From NCBI RefSeq assembly GCF_008274625.1, contig NZ_VTRU01000002.1, positions 496,001 through 560,000 of the forward strand: DNA of 64,000 bases. Reading direction: 5' to 3'. This document shows, piece by piece, positions 17,543 through 26,045 of the stretch (the stretch's first letter is position 1; each line of letters opens with the position of its first letter). The DNA is from Chryseobacterium panacisoli (lineage in GTDB: Bacteria; Bacteroidota; Bacteroidia; Flavobacteriales; Weeksellaceae). The position numbers and the translations under genes were made by a program. A model generated the notes under the pieces. That model made no database searches. It was not told the DNA's origin and saw only the letters and a program-made list of their open reading frames with translations.

Positions 17543-18327
17543 AGTCCTTACCTTCAGAAATAAAACTTATTTTTTTAATTGCATTACTTTTAGTTGTGCT
17601 TTTGGCTGCTTTTACAATTTTCGTTGTATTAATGTACAACAGAAAACAGCTTTTGTATCTGAAAGAACAACAGCTTAAAGAAGCCGAACATCAGAACCAA
17701 CTCCTTCAGAAAGAGCTTGAAAAGCAAAAAGTTCTTGAACAGGAACGCGAACGCATTTCCCACGATATGCATGATGACCTCGGAGCAGGGATTTCAGCAT
17801 TAAAACTTCAGGCAGAATTTTTAAAACAGAAAGCAGAAGATGGTGATCTGCAAAGTGATATTGATGAACTTCTGAAAACTTCTGAAGAAATGAATATTTC
17901 TATGCGTGAAATGCTCTGGAGCCTTAATTCAGGGAATGATACACTAGGCCGTTTTATTGACTATGCAATACTATATACCGGAAACTTTTTAAAGAAAACA
18001 AAAATAGTATTGCATTCGGAATGTAATGATATCATTGCTGAAACCTCTGTTTCCACAGAAATGAGGTGTAATCTTTTTCTCTGTTTAAAAGAAGCGGTGA
18101 ATAATGTATACAAACACAGCCATGCAGATCAATTGAAACTTTCATTTTCACAGGAAAAAAATAACTTTTCTATGAAAATATCAGATAACGGAATCGGAAT
18201 TCCGGATGACCAGCCAAAAGGAAATGGCCTCAGAAATATGAAAAGAAGAATGAATGAATTATCCGGTGAATGTCATATTTCATCCGAAACCCCTGGAACA
18301 TGCCTGGTTTTTAAAATAACAGTATAA
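17539..18327 (+). CDS. Sensor histidine kinase (HisKA_3/HATPase type)
   Basis: A 262-residue kinase of the NarX/DesK-like class. One membrane helix (about 8-33) is followed by a coiled coil (35-70), then the dimerisation and phosphoacceptor helix ERERISHDMHDDLGAGIS with H78 as the likely phosphorylated residue. The ATP-binding domain shows the N box KEAVNNVYKHS, the G1 box ISDNGIGIPD and the G2 box GNGLRNMKRRM. There is no periplasmic sensor, so input probably comes from the adjacent membrane protein. Its cognate partner is the response regulator at 15457. Confidence 0.9.
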   Translation: MKSLPSEIKLIFLIALLLVVLLAAFTIFVVLMYNRKQLLYLKEQQLKEAEHQNQLLQKELEKQKVLEQERERISHDMHDDLGAGISALKLQAEFLKQKAEDGDLQSDIDELLKTSEEMNISMREMLWSLNSGNDTLGRFIDYAILYTGNFLKKTKIVLHSECNDIIAETSVSTEMRCNLFLCLKEAVNNVYKHSHADQLKLSFSQEKNNFSMKISDNGIGIPDDQPKGNGLRNMKRRMNELSGECHISSETPGTCLVFKITV

Positions 18328-18329
18328 AA

Positions 18330-18377
18330 ATTACCCCTTTGTGTAATTGACTGGTGTGTTTTTTAGAGGGAAATTTG
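18330..18377 (+). promoter_or_regulatory. Operator/promoter of the three-gene envelope module (copy 2)
   Basis: ATTACCC (18330-18336), 5 nt, TGTAATTGA (18342-18350), 19 nt, GAAATTTG (18370-18377). Twenty-four specified bases and both spacings match the block at 15391-15438, while the DNA between them differs. The first A lies 3 nt after the kinase stop. It probably starts a separate transcript for 18398-20223, controlled by the same regulator. Confidence 0.65.
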
Positions 18378-18397
18378 ATCTATAAAAACCAAAAGCC

Positions 18398-18727
18398 ATG
18401 AAAACTCTTATTAATGACAGTATTGGAGATTTGGAAGCTGCTTTAAAAAACAACACTGATCTTCAGGAGAAATTTAAAACCAATCCTATGGAAGCTATAA
18501 AAAATGTAGAAATAAAAAATCCTAAAGACACAGATTACTGGATCTACAGAATTATAGTACTTATGCTCGGCCTGGCAGTGATTGGTATAATAGCAGGACT
18601 TATCCTCATTGCTTACTGGAATGATGGTGCTGCTAAAGATAATCAGCTGGTAACAATCTTTGCTACCATTTCGTCAGGGGCTATAGGAGCCTTAGCGGGG
18701 CTTTTATCTCCTTCACCGAGAAAATAA
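18398..18727 (+). CDS. Small two-helix membrane protein
   Basis: A 109-residue protein. The N-terminal 45 residues are soluble and helical (IGDLEAALKNNTDLQEKFKTNP) and recall the leader-like NHLP/Nif11 pattern 'L..kl..nP.ea', though this is weak. Two membrane helices follow (IYRIIVLMLGLAVIGIIAGLILIAYW; IFATISSGAIGALAGLL), and the C-terminus is basic (SPSPRK). It is the first gene of the three-gene module behind the shared operator. No function can be given; the topology suggests an inner-membrane component. Confidence 0.65.
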   Translation: MKTLINDSIGDLEAALKNNTDLQEKFKTNPMEAIKNVEIKNPKDTDYWIYRIIVLMLGLAVIGIIAGLILIAYWNDGAAKDNQLVTIFATISSGAIGALAGLLSPSPRK

Positions 18728-18748
18728 ACAACTTAAAAACTAGATATT

Positions 18749-19078
18749 ATGAAAACTATAACATTGAATATTACAGTAACGGGCGGAGCTTCAATTTTAG
18801 GAATTATTTATAAAATTTTTAAAAAAGGAAGCACAGTCCCTCTTTTTGAAAAAACAGAAAATGGAACTTTTTCTGAGGAATTTGAGTTAAAAGAGGAGAC
18901 AGAATATGATCTTTATATAATTGGATCGAATCCTTTATCAGCAGAAAGAAATACAAGAATAAAAATCGATGGAGATATTACTCTTAGTGAAGATTCTGAT
19001 TTAAATCCTGCAAATAGAAAAGGGAACGGGTATCTGTTAACGTATCATTTTAAAGTAAATAATAAAAAAGGATCATGA
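18749..19078 (+). CDS. Small beta-rich protein of unknown function
   Basis: A 109-residue protein, without a signal peptide, that is mostly short beta strands: ITLNITVTGGASILGIIYKIF, then an acidic middle (EEFELKEETEYDLYII) and HFKVNNKKGS at the end. The pattern suggests a single beta-sandwich. It lies between the membrane protein and the exported protein of the module and overlaps the latter by 4 nt (ATGA). No family is recognised. Confidence 0.6.
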   Translation: MKTITLNITVTGGASILGIIYKIFKKGSTVPLFEKTENGTFSEEFELKEETEYDLYIIGSNPLSAERNTRIKIDGDITLSEDSDLNPANRKGNGYLLTYHFKVNNKKGS

Positions 19079-20223
19079 AAACACTTATATATAAATTAGG
19101 GATTATTCTGGTTTTCTTTAATGCATTATTGGTTTGTGCCCAAAATGCAGGTTTCGCAAAAAAAGATTTAAAATCAGATGGTTTTTATAATAAAATAGAA
19201 GAAACAAAATCAGGAAACTGGAAAGACGTATTGACTGATTATATGCAGGCTTCTTTTAAAGGATTAACAAGTGAAAACAAATCTTTTCAATTTAAAGCAA
19301 ACATTTTTTCATTGAGATCAAAAGTTGATAGTACTTTATTAATTGATTATAACTATACAAGTAAACGAGAGATCTTTTATAGGAATTTTCAAGTACAAAT
19401 AGGATTGAACCTTGATAATGATTATAAATTTAAGGGATTTAATTATGGCTTTGACTGGGCAATCATTAACAAAAGAGATACAACCATAGCCAGTTTAGCC
19501 AGAGAAGAGTATGAATCCGGTAAATATTTTGCCAAGTTAAGTTCTGCTTTAATTTTTGCTTTACAAAAATATAGAAACGTAGCAACTTCTACAGACTATC
19601 AAAAAATTGAAAAACTAGCAAAGGCTTCTATTGAAAAACAATATTACTTGCCCATAGATAATCTGCCGGAAGATTTTAAAAAGATATTGCTTGAAGAGCA
19701 GGATGGAATAGAAGCTAAAAAATTTTTAGATACTTTTCAAGATGAATTAGGAAAATTAAAAAGGCGACCTTTACTAACTGTAGGATTCCATAGTAATTTT
19801 CAAAAGGATTCTAAATTTTTAGACGAGTTTGATGCCAATTTGGTTTATCTGCAAGGATTGAAATCTAAGAAGGGAAGTAAATTGGAAATAGACTTCCGAA
19901 ATCAGTTTAAAGCAAAAGATAGCATCACAACATCGGTTATAAAACGGAAAGAATTTTCGTCACAATTAGGATTGAATATTTCGATTTGGGAAACTAAAGA
20001 GAGATCTATCGTAGAACTTAAACCTAATTTTGAATATAAGAGAATTGTTTCAGGAATAATGACAGATGAAAAAAATGACCAGTTCTTAGCTAATGCAGAT
20101 TTAAGAATAAGAATTTTAAAAAACCTTTGGGTTCCATTGATTTTAAAATATGATATTAAAAACAATAATCTTTTTGGGTTCTTAAATGTCAGTTTCAATT
20201 TTGATGCAATGAAAAAAGAATAG
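19075..20223 (+). CDS. Exported protein, possible outer-membrane beta barrel
   Basis: A 382-residue protein with a signal peptide (LGIILVFFNALLVCAQ; cleavage probably after CAQ). Residues 30-210 are mixed and charged. From about residue 235 there are amphipathic strands with alternating hydrophobic residues (LLTVGFHSNF; SQLGLNISIW; IVELKPNFEYKRIV; LFGFLNVSFNF), and the protein ends FNFDAMKKE. This pattern suits a small beta barrel. It is last in the module, before a terminator. Function unknown. Confidence 0.65.
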   Translation: MKTLIYKLGIILVFFNALLVCAQNAGFAKKDLKSDGFYNKIEETKSGNWKDVLTDYMQASFKGLTSENKSFQFKANIFSLRSKVDSTLLIDYNYTSKREIFYRNFQVQIGLNLDNDYKFKGFNYGFDWAIINKRDTTIASLAREEYESGKYFAKLSSALIFALQKYRNVATSTDYQKIEKLAKASIEKQYYLPIDNLPEDFKKILLEEQDGIEAKKFLDTFQDELGKLKRRPLLTVGFHSNFQKDSKFLDEFDANLVYLQGLKSKKGSKLEIDFRNQFKAKDSITTSVIKRKEFSSQLGLNISIWETKERSIVELKPNFEYKRIVSGIMTDEKNDQFLANADLRIRILKNLWVPLILKYDIKNNNLFGFLNVSFNFDAMKKE

Positions 20224-20241
20224 CATAATAATTAGATAATG

Positions 20242-20279
20242 AAAACTCACCTTTACAATTTTAAAAGGTGAGTTTTTTT
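20242..20279 (+). terminator. Terminator after the envelope module
   Basis: AAAACTCACCTTT and AAAGGTGAGTTTT form a 13-bp stem with a 9-nt loop, followed by T residues. It lies 18 nt after the stop at 20223. Confidence 0.85.
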
Positions 20280-20416
20280 ATCATTCTTTCCCTATTTTAA
20301 ATCTGCAATTCTGCATAAAGAAATTGTGGAATTATCATAATATAAATTAACTAAAATTTAACTTGGATTTATTTCAAAAAAATCCCTCGAAATACCCCTA
20401 AAAGTTAAATTTTGAT

Positions 20417-20424
20417 TAAATTTG
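20417..20424 (+). promoter_or_regulatory. Probable -7 box of eno
   Basis: TAAATTTG fits the Bacteroidetes TAnnTTTG box and lies 22 nt before the eno ATG. I see no good TTTG at the -33 distance, so the promoter call is partial. Confidence 0.45.
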
Positions 20425-20443
20425 TCTAAACTAAAAAAAATAA

Positions 20444-21739
<1,296 letters not shown>

Positions 21740-21774
21740 TTGAATTTATAAATAACGGCAAGCGATAATTTTTG

Positions 21775-21806
21775 TTTGCCGTATTTTATGGAAAGTGGTA
21801 TATTTA
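21775..21806 (+). promoter_or_regulatory. Probable promoter of gltA, with an overlapping hairpin
   Basis: TTTG (21775-21778) and TATATTTA (21799-21806) are 20 nt apart, close to the Bacteroidetes promoter form. The -33 part overlaps a small hairpin (ACGGCAA 21755-21761 with TTGCCGT 21776-21782), which is probably a weak eno terminator. Confidence 0.5.
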
Positions 21807-21823
21807 AAAAAAATAAATAAATA

Positions 21824-23110
21824 ATGTCAGACAACAAAGTAATATTGAATTACGACGGTAATTCATATGAATATCCTATCGTGGATAGTACTATCGGAGA
21901 CAGAGGGATTGATATTTCAAAATTAAGAGACCAGACAGGTTTGATCACTCTGGATTTAGGTTACAAAAATACAGGAGCTACTATTAGTGACATCACTTAC
22001 TTAGACGGAGATAAAGGAGAATTATTCTACAGAGGTTATCCAATTGAGCAGATTGCTGAAAAATCTAACTTCACAGAAGTAATGTATCTTTTATTACATG
22101 GAGAATTACCTACTCAGGATCAGTTTACTTCATTCGACAACAATATTAAAAAATATAACTTCATCGCAGACGAAATGAAAAAAATCATTGATGTTTTTCC
22201 TCGTTCTGCTCACCCTATGGGAGTTTTATCTTCTTTAACTTCTGCTTTGACAGCTTTCAACCCGAAGGCAGTTAACGTAAATTCTAAAGAAGAAATGGAT
22301 CATGCTGCAGAGCTGATGATCGCTAAGTTCTCTCACCTTTGTGCTTGGACTTACAGAAAAACTCAAGGTTTACCATTGAACCACGGGGATAACAACCTAA
22401 ACTATGTAGAAAACTTCTACAAAATGGCATTCAGATTACCAAACGCTGATTTCGAAATCGATCCGGTAGTTGTAAATGCTTTAGATAAATTATTAATCCT
22501 TCACGCAGACCACGAACAAAACTGTTCTACTTCTACAGTAAGAATGGTAGGTTCTGCGCACACAGGTCTTTTCGCTTCTATCTCTGCTGGGGTATCTGCA
22601 CTTTGGGGACCACTTCACGGTGGTGCTAACCAGGCGGTAATCGAAATGCTTGAATTGATCGAGAAAGATGGAGGTGACGTATCTAAATATGTTGCTAAAG
22701 CTAAAGATAAGAATGATAGCTTCCGTCTGATGGGATTCGGACACAGAGTTTACAAAAACTTCGACCCAAGAGCGAAAATCATCAAGAAAGCTGCTGACGA
22801 TATCCTTACTGCACTAGGTATTCAGGATAAAGCTCTTGACATTGCAATGCAGTTAGAAAGAGTAGCACTTGAAGACGAGTATTTCATCGAAAGAAAACTA
22901 TATCCAAACGTAGATTTCTATTCAGGAATCATCTACAGAGCGTTAGGAATTCCTACAGAAATGTTTACAGTAATGTTTGCATTAGGAAGACTTCCGGGAT
23001 GGATTTCTCAGTGGAAAGAAATGAGACTGAAAGGAGACCCGATCGGAAGACCAAGACAGGTTTACCAAGGTGCTCAGGAAAGAAATTATATCGACATCGC
23101 AAGCAGATAA
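21824..23110 (+). CDS. gltA: Citrate synthase
   Basis: A 428-residue type I/II citrate synthase that condenses oxaloacetate with acetyl-CoA. Active-site regions are visible: LHADHEQNCSTSTVRMVGSAH (His of the H-E-Q-N motif), GPLHGGANQAV with the second histidine, and LMGFGHRVYKNFDPRA. The catalytic aspartate lies in the region YPNVDFYSGIIYRALGIP. Length suits the hexameric bacterial form. Confidence 0.98.
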   Translation: MSDNKVILNYDGNSYEYPIVDSTIGDRGIDISKLRDQTGLITLDLGYKNTGATISDITYLDGDKGELFYRGYPIEQIAEKSNFTEVMYLLLHGELPTQDQFTSFDNNIKKYNFIADEMKKIIDVFPRSAHPMGVLSSLTSALTAFNPKAVNVNSKEEMDHAAELMIAKFSHLCAWTYRKTQGLPLNHGDNNLNYVENFYKMAFRLPNADFEIDPVVVNALDKLLILHADHEQNCSTSTVRMVGSAHTGLFASISAGVSALWGPLHGGANQAVIEMLELIEKDGGDVSKYVAKAKDKNDSFRLMGFGHRVYKNFDPRAKIIKKAADDILTALGIQDKALDIAMQLERVALEDEYFIERKLYPNVDFYSGIIYRALGIPTEMFTVMFALGRLPGWISQWKEMRLKGDPIGRPRQVYQGAQERNYIDIASR

Positions 23111-23128
23111 TATTTGCTTTCACCATAC

Positions 23129-23164
23129 AAAAAAAATCCCAAAGCTTGCTTTGGGATTTTTTAT
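23129..23164 (+). terminator. Terminator after gltA
   Basis: AAATCCCAAAG and CTTTGGGATTT form an 11-bp stem with a 4-nt loop and flanking A and T runs. It can work on both strands, and the minus-strand gene at 23173 ends just beyond it. Confidence 0.85.
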
Positions 23165-23172
23165 TTTACAGC

Positions 23173-23496
23173 TTATCCCGTAATGATTAAAGCGGTAATA
23201 AGGCTGTCATCAGTTCTGAAATAAAAGTTAAGTAATGCCGGGCTTCCATCGAAGGAACCGGAAATGTTGATCTTTAAAAGAATGGTATGCTCTCTCGTTG
23301 AAAAATCCTGTACTTCAAATAACGTTTGAAATTCATTATTGGACTTCTCGTTCCAATGTTTTATTTCCTCCTTTCCTTTATAGATTTTTCCTTCATCAAA
23401 AACGGTCGCCTGATTCGAAAAACAATTGGAAAAAGCTGTACTGTCAAAAAGCTTCTGTGCTTTTAAAAATTCTTGTAAAATGTTAGGTAGGTTCAT
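23173..23496 (-). CDS. SnoaL/NTF2-like domain protein
   Basis: A 107-residue protein that fits the NTF2-like fold: helices at the N-terminus (NILQEFLKAQKLFDSTAFSN), then CFSNQATVFDEGKIYKGKEE, whose 'D.....y.G...I..W' pattern is typical of SnoaL-like proteins, and beta strands at the C-terminus. Members bind or act on small ligands, and no catalytic residue can be assigned. It follows the SDR gene by 17 nt on the same strand, so both probably share a transcript. Confidence 0.75.
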   Translation of the reverse strand: MNLPNILQEFLKAQKLFDSTAFSNCFSNQATVFDEGKIYKGKEEIKHWNEKSNNEFQTLFEVQDFSTREHTILLKINISGSFDGSPALLNFYFRTDDSLITALIITG

Positions 23497-23513
23497 ATTG
23501 TCATTTTAAATAA

Positions 23514-24308
23514 TTAAATAGTAGGAATGGTACCACCGTCTATTACATATTCGGTTCCTGTTAAATATTTTGCTCTGGGAGAAACCAGAAAGCCAACAAA
23601 TTCTGCAATATCTTCGGGTTGTGCCGGCTTCCCGATAGGAATTCCTCCCAGTGCATCCATCACACTTTGCGTAGCCTCTTCAACAGTGATTTTTGAACTG
23701 TCAGCAATTCGTTCCATCATTCGGTTTGCAGATGAAGTCATGATCCAGCCGGGAGAAACCGTGAGTACGCGAATCCCTTTGGAAGAAACTTCTTTCGACA
23801 GGCCTTTACTGTAGTTAACTAATCCGGCTTTGGCAGCTGCGTAAGGAAGCGTAGAATCAAATAATGGTAATCTTCCCTGAATAGAGGCGATATGAATGAT
23901 TACTCCATTTTTCCGTTCCAGCATTTGGGGCAAAAATCCTCTGTCTAAACGGACTGGTGCCAGAAGATTCGTCTGAATAGTGTTTTCCCAATCTTCATCA
24001 CTCAGTACTGCAAAACCACCGCCAGGTGTCTCTGAGCCCCCCAAAGTATTAATCAGAATATCCAGCCTGCCAAACCTGGAAAGGACTTTTTTTACCAGTT
24101 TTTCAGTTTCTTTTGCCTGGCTCAGATCGCCTGCGATAAAATGAAGCTGACTGTTAATATTTTCAGGTTGATTCCTTGCAGTGACAATTACAATGGCACC
24201 TGCAACTAACAATCTTTCGGCAATTGCTTTTCCGGTTCCTTTTGTTCCGCCTGTTACCAAAGCTATTTTACCTGATAACTCATGATTGAAATTGAATGGC
24301 TCTGTCAT
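23514..24308 (-). CDS. SDR-family NAD(P)-dependent oxidoreductase
   Basis: A 264-residue short-chain dehydrogenase. The cofactor motif is ALVTGGTKGTGKAIAERL, followed by NTLGG (the N-x-G motif), HIASIQGRLP (serine region) and the catalytic YAAAK; PGWIMTSSA follows and the C-terminus ends YVIDGGTIP. The start chosen is ATG at 24308; a longer frame begins with TTG at 24326, which lies inside the predicted -7 box. It is divergent from an HxlR regulator and probably controlled by it. Substrate unknown. Confidence 0.9.
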   Translation of the reverse strand: MTEPFNFNHELSGKIALVTGGTKGTGKAIAERLLVAGAIVIVTARNQPENINSQLHFIAGDLSQAKETEKLVKKVLSRFGRLDILINTLGGSETPGGGFAVLSDEDWENTIQTNLLAPVRLDRGFLPQMLERKNGVIIHIASIQGRLPLFDSTLPYAAAKAGLVNYSKGLSKEVSSKGIRVLTVSPGWIMTSSANRMMERIADSSKITVEEATQSVMDALGGIPIGKPAQPEDIAEFVGFLVSPRAKYLTGTEYVIDGGTIPTI

Positions 24309-24323
24309 TATTTCTTTTTTGTA

Positions 24324-24368
24324 CAAATTTCAGGAGTATGACAGGCTCGTACAAGTACGGATGTACGA
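24324..24368 (-). promoter_or_regulatory. SDR promoter with overlapping operator
   Basis: On the minus strand TTG (plus 24352-24354) is followed by 20 nt and GAAATTTG (plus 24324-24331). The -33 part overlaps repeated CGTAC/GTACG words at 24348-24352, 24355-24359 and 24363-24367; the outer pair TCGTAC (24347-24352) and GTACGA (24363-24368) is an inverted repeat. This is a likely binding site of the neighbouring HxlR protein. Confidence 0.6.
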
Positions 24369-24395
24369 ATCACATAGGGATAAATTAATCCCCTA

Positions 24396-24425
24396 TTGTG
24401 TTCTCATCTCATTGTGTTACATTTG
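24396..24425 (+). promoter_or_regulatory. HxlR gene promoter
   Basis: TTG (24396-24398), 19 nt and TACATTTG (24418-24425) match the Bacteroidetes consensus. The start codon follows only 6 nt after the box, so the transcript may have almost no leader. A GGGAT/ATCCC inverted pair around 24377-24392 lies just upstream. Confidence 0.65.
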
Positions 24426-24430
24426 TTTTT

Positions 24431-24811
24431 ATGTATGAAAGAAAAATCCCACCCAATCTGAATTGCGGGCTGGATCTTATTGCTGAAGTGCTTTACGGCA
24501 AATGGAAAATCCGTTTGCTGTGGTTTATTAATGAAGGAATTCAAAGACCAAGCGAGCTGCAGCGAAAAATTCCTGATGCTTCCCGCAGAGTTTTGAATGT
24601 GCAGTTGAAAGAACTGGAAGAACATGAACTTGTTATGAAGAAGATTTATCCCGTTGTACCTCCAAAGGTAGAATACAGTCTTACAGAATTGGGTCAGACC
24701 TTAATTCCGGTCATTGCAGCACTGGGAAAATGGGGTGATGATCATGAACAACGCTTACGGGTACTAATTCTGAAAAGGCTGGAAGGCATATCTCGAACAG
24801 GAATAGAATAA
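24431..24811 (+). CDS. HxlR-family transcriptional regulator
   Basis: A 126-residue winged-helix regulator. LIAEVLYGKWKIRLLWFINEG and RPSELQRKIPDASRRVLNVQLKELEE show the HxlR helix-turn-helix, and VPPKVEYSLTELGQTL the wing. A cysteine near the N-terminus (LNCGLD) is in the position used by redox- or electrophile-sensing family members. The start is ATG 24431; an upstream extension would run through the promoter. It is divergent from the SDR gene, whose promoter overlaps a GTAC-type operator, so it probably represses that gene. Confidence 0.88.
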   Translation: MYERKIPPNLNCGLDLIAEVLYGKWKIRLLWFINEGIQRPSELQRKIPDASRRVLNVQLKELEEHELVMKKIYPVVPPKVEYSLTELGQTLIPVIAALGKWGDDHEQRLRVLILKRLEGISRTGIE

Positions 24812-24903
24812 ATATTGTTACTAGAATTTTGATATTTACAGATATTTTCCAAAATTGAATATAATAATTTGATTAAATTTACTGTGTAAAAAATTAATAC
24901 TCA

Positions 24904-25965
24904 ATGACTTTTGGACAACAGATGCTATTTTTCTTCAGCGCAGTAGGAGCATTCAACGGACTTTTGCTGGGAATTTATCTGCTGTTTGTTAAAAAACTAA
25001 AATACCTTCCGGATTTTTTCCTTGGAATTCTTCTCTTAATGCTAAGCTCAAGAGTAATGATTTCAGTATGCTTTTATTTTTATCCAGATTTACCCAGAAT
25101 TATCGCGCATTTAGGGCTGTCAGCCTTATTTTTTACCGGACCGGCTTTATATTATTATGTGAAATCTTCCTTCCAGCAGGATCAGTTTGATTGGAATGAC
25201 TGTCAGAAATGGTTTGGGATATTAACCCTTATTTTAGGAGTTGTTGGTTTATTGTATCTGGTGTTTCCCATCACATGGGATAACTATTTTGGTACTTTTA
25301 TCTATACCATTTGGTCTGTATTTATATTTCTTACGGTCTATCAGTATTATATTTTGCTTAAGCGGAACCATAAAAGTCCAAATAACTTTGTACTTCCGAT
25401 TCTGGTCAGCAATGTGATTATCTTTTTGACTTATCAGCTGATTTCAACGGGTTGGGTACAGATATACTGTGCAGGAGGAAGCCTGGTGTTTTCATTTGTG
25501 TTATATGCCAACTTTTTGATTTTATTTAACAAAAAATATCAGCAGCTTCCGGTAAAAGAAACAGAAAAATATTCCAATAAAAAGATTTCCGGAGAACAGG
25601 CGGATACTTTTGTAACAAGATTAGAAAGGGTAATGGATACGGAAGAGCTCTATAAAAATCCGAATTTAAAATTGAGCGATCTTGCTTCAAGAATGAATAT
25701 GCCTGCTCATCAGCTTTCCCAGCTTCTGAATGATAATTTGGGAAAAAGTTTTGCGACCTGCATCAATGAGTACAGGATCAATGCAGCTTGTGAAAAAATA
25801 GAAAACGGGTCTTATTTAAAGATTGAGGAGATCGGGTACGAAGTAGGATTTAATTCCAAATCAACTTTCTTTTCAACCTTCAAGAAAATAAAAAATACAA
25901 CTCCTCTTTTGTATAAACAATCTCAAACCCTTACTGAACCTAGGTTTCAGAGTTCAAATTTATAA
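24904..25965 (+). CDS. AraC-family regulator with membrane N-terminal domain
   Basis: A 353-residue protein with six or seven membrane segments in residues 1-215 (MLFFFSAVGAFNGLLLGIYLLF to LVFSFVLYANFLILF). The AraC-type helix-turn-helix domain occupies about 245-345, with LSDLASRMNMPAHQLSQLLND and EIGYEVGFNSKSTFFSTFKK as the two HTH motifs. It is a membrane-bound transcription factor class common in Bacteroidetes. It sits 80 nt before a TonB-type receptor on the same strand and may control it. Confidence 0.88.
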   Translation: MTFGQQMLFFFSAVGAFNGLLLGIYLLFVKKLKYLPDFFLGILLLMLSSRVMISVCFYFYPDLPRIIAHLGLSALFFTGPALYYYVKSSFQQDQFDWNDCQKWFGILTLILGVVGLLYLVFPITWDNYFGTFIYTIWSVFIFLTVYQYYILLKRNHKSPNNFVLPILVSNVIIFLTYQLISTGWVQIYCAGGSLVFSFVLYANFLILFNKKYQQLPVKETEKYSNKKISGEQADTFVTRLERVMDTEELYKNPNLKLSDLASRMNMPAHQLSQLLNDNLGKSFATCINEYRINAACEKIENGSYLKIEEIGYEVGFNSKSTFFSTFKKIKNTTPLLYKQSQTLTEPRFQSSNL

Positions 25966-26016
25966 TTCAGTACTGCGGAATTTCAATTTCAAAACCGCTT
26001 TTTTACGACAAGCCTA

Positions 26017-26024
26017 TACTTTTG
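26017..26024 (+). promoter_or_regulatory. Probable -7 box of the TonB-type receptor gene
   Basis: TACTTTTG fits TAnnTTTG and is 22 nt before the ATG at 26046. A GCGG...CCGC pair about 16 nt apart lies further upstream (around 25974-25997) and could be a regulator site. No clear -33 element. Confidence 0.45.
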
Positions 26025-26045
26025 ATTTCATAAAATTTTAAATCT

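Noticed and set aside
24398..24430. Longer HxlR start (GTG/TTG upstream)
   Set aside because: The extra region contains the predicted -7 box TACATTTG and adds no family sequence.
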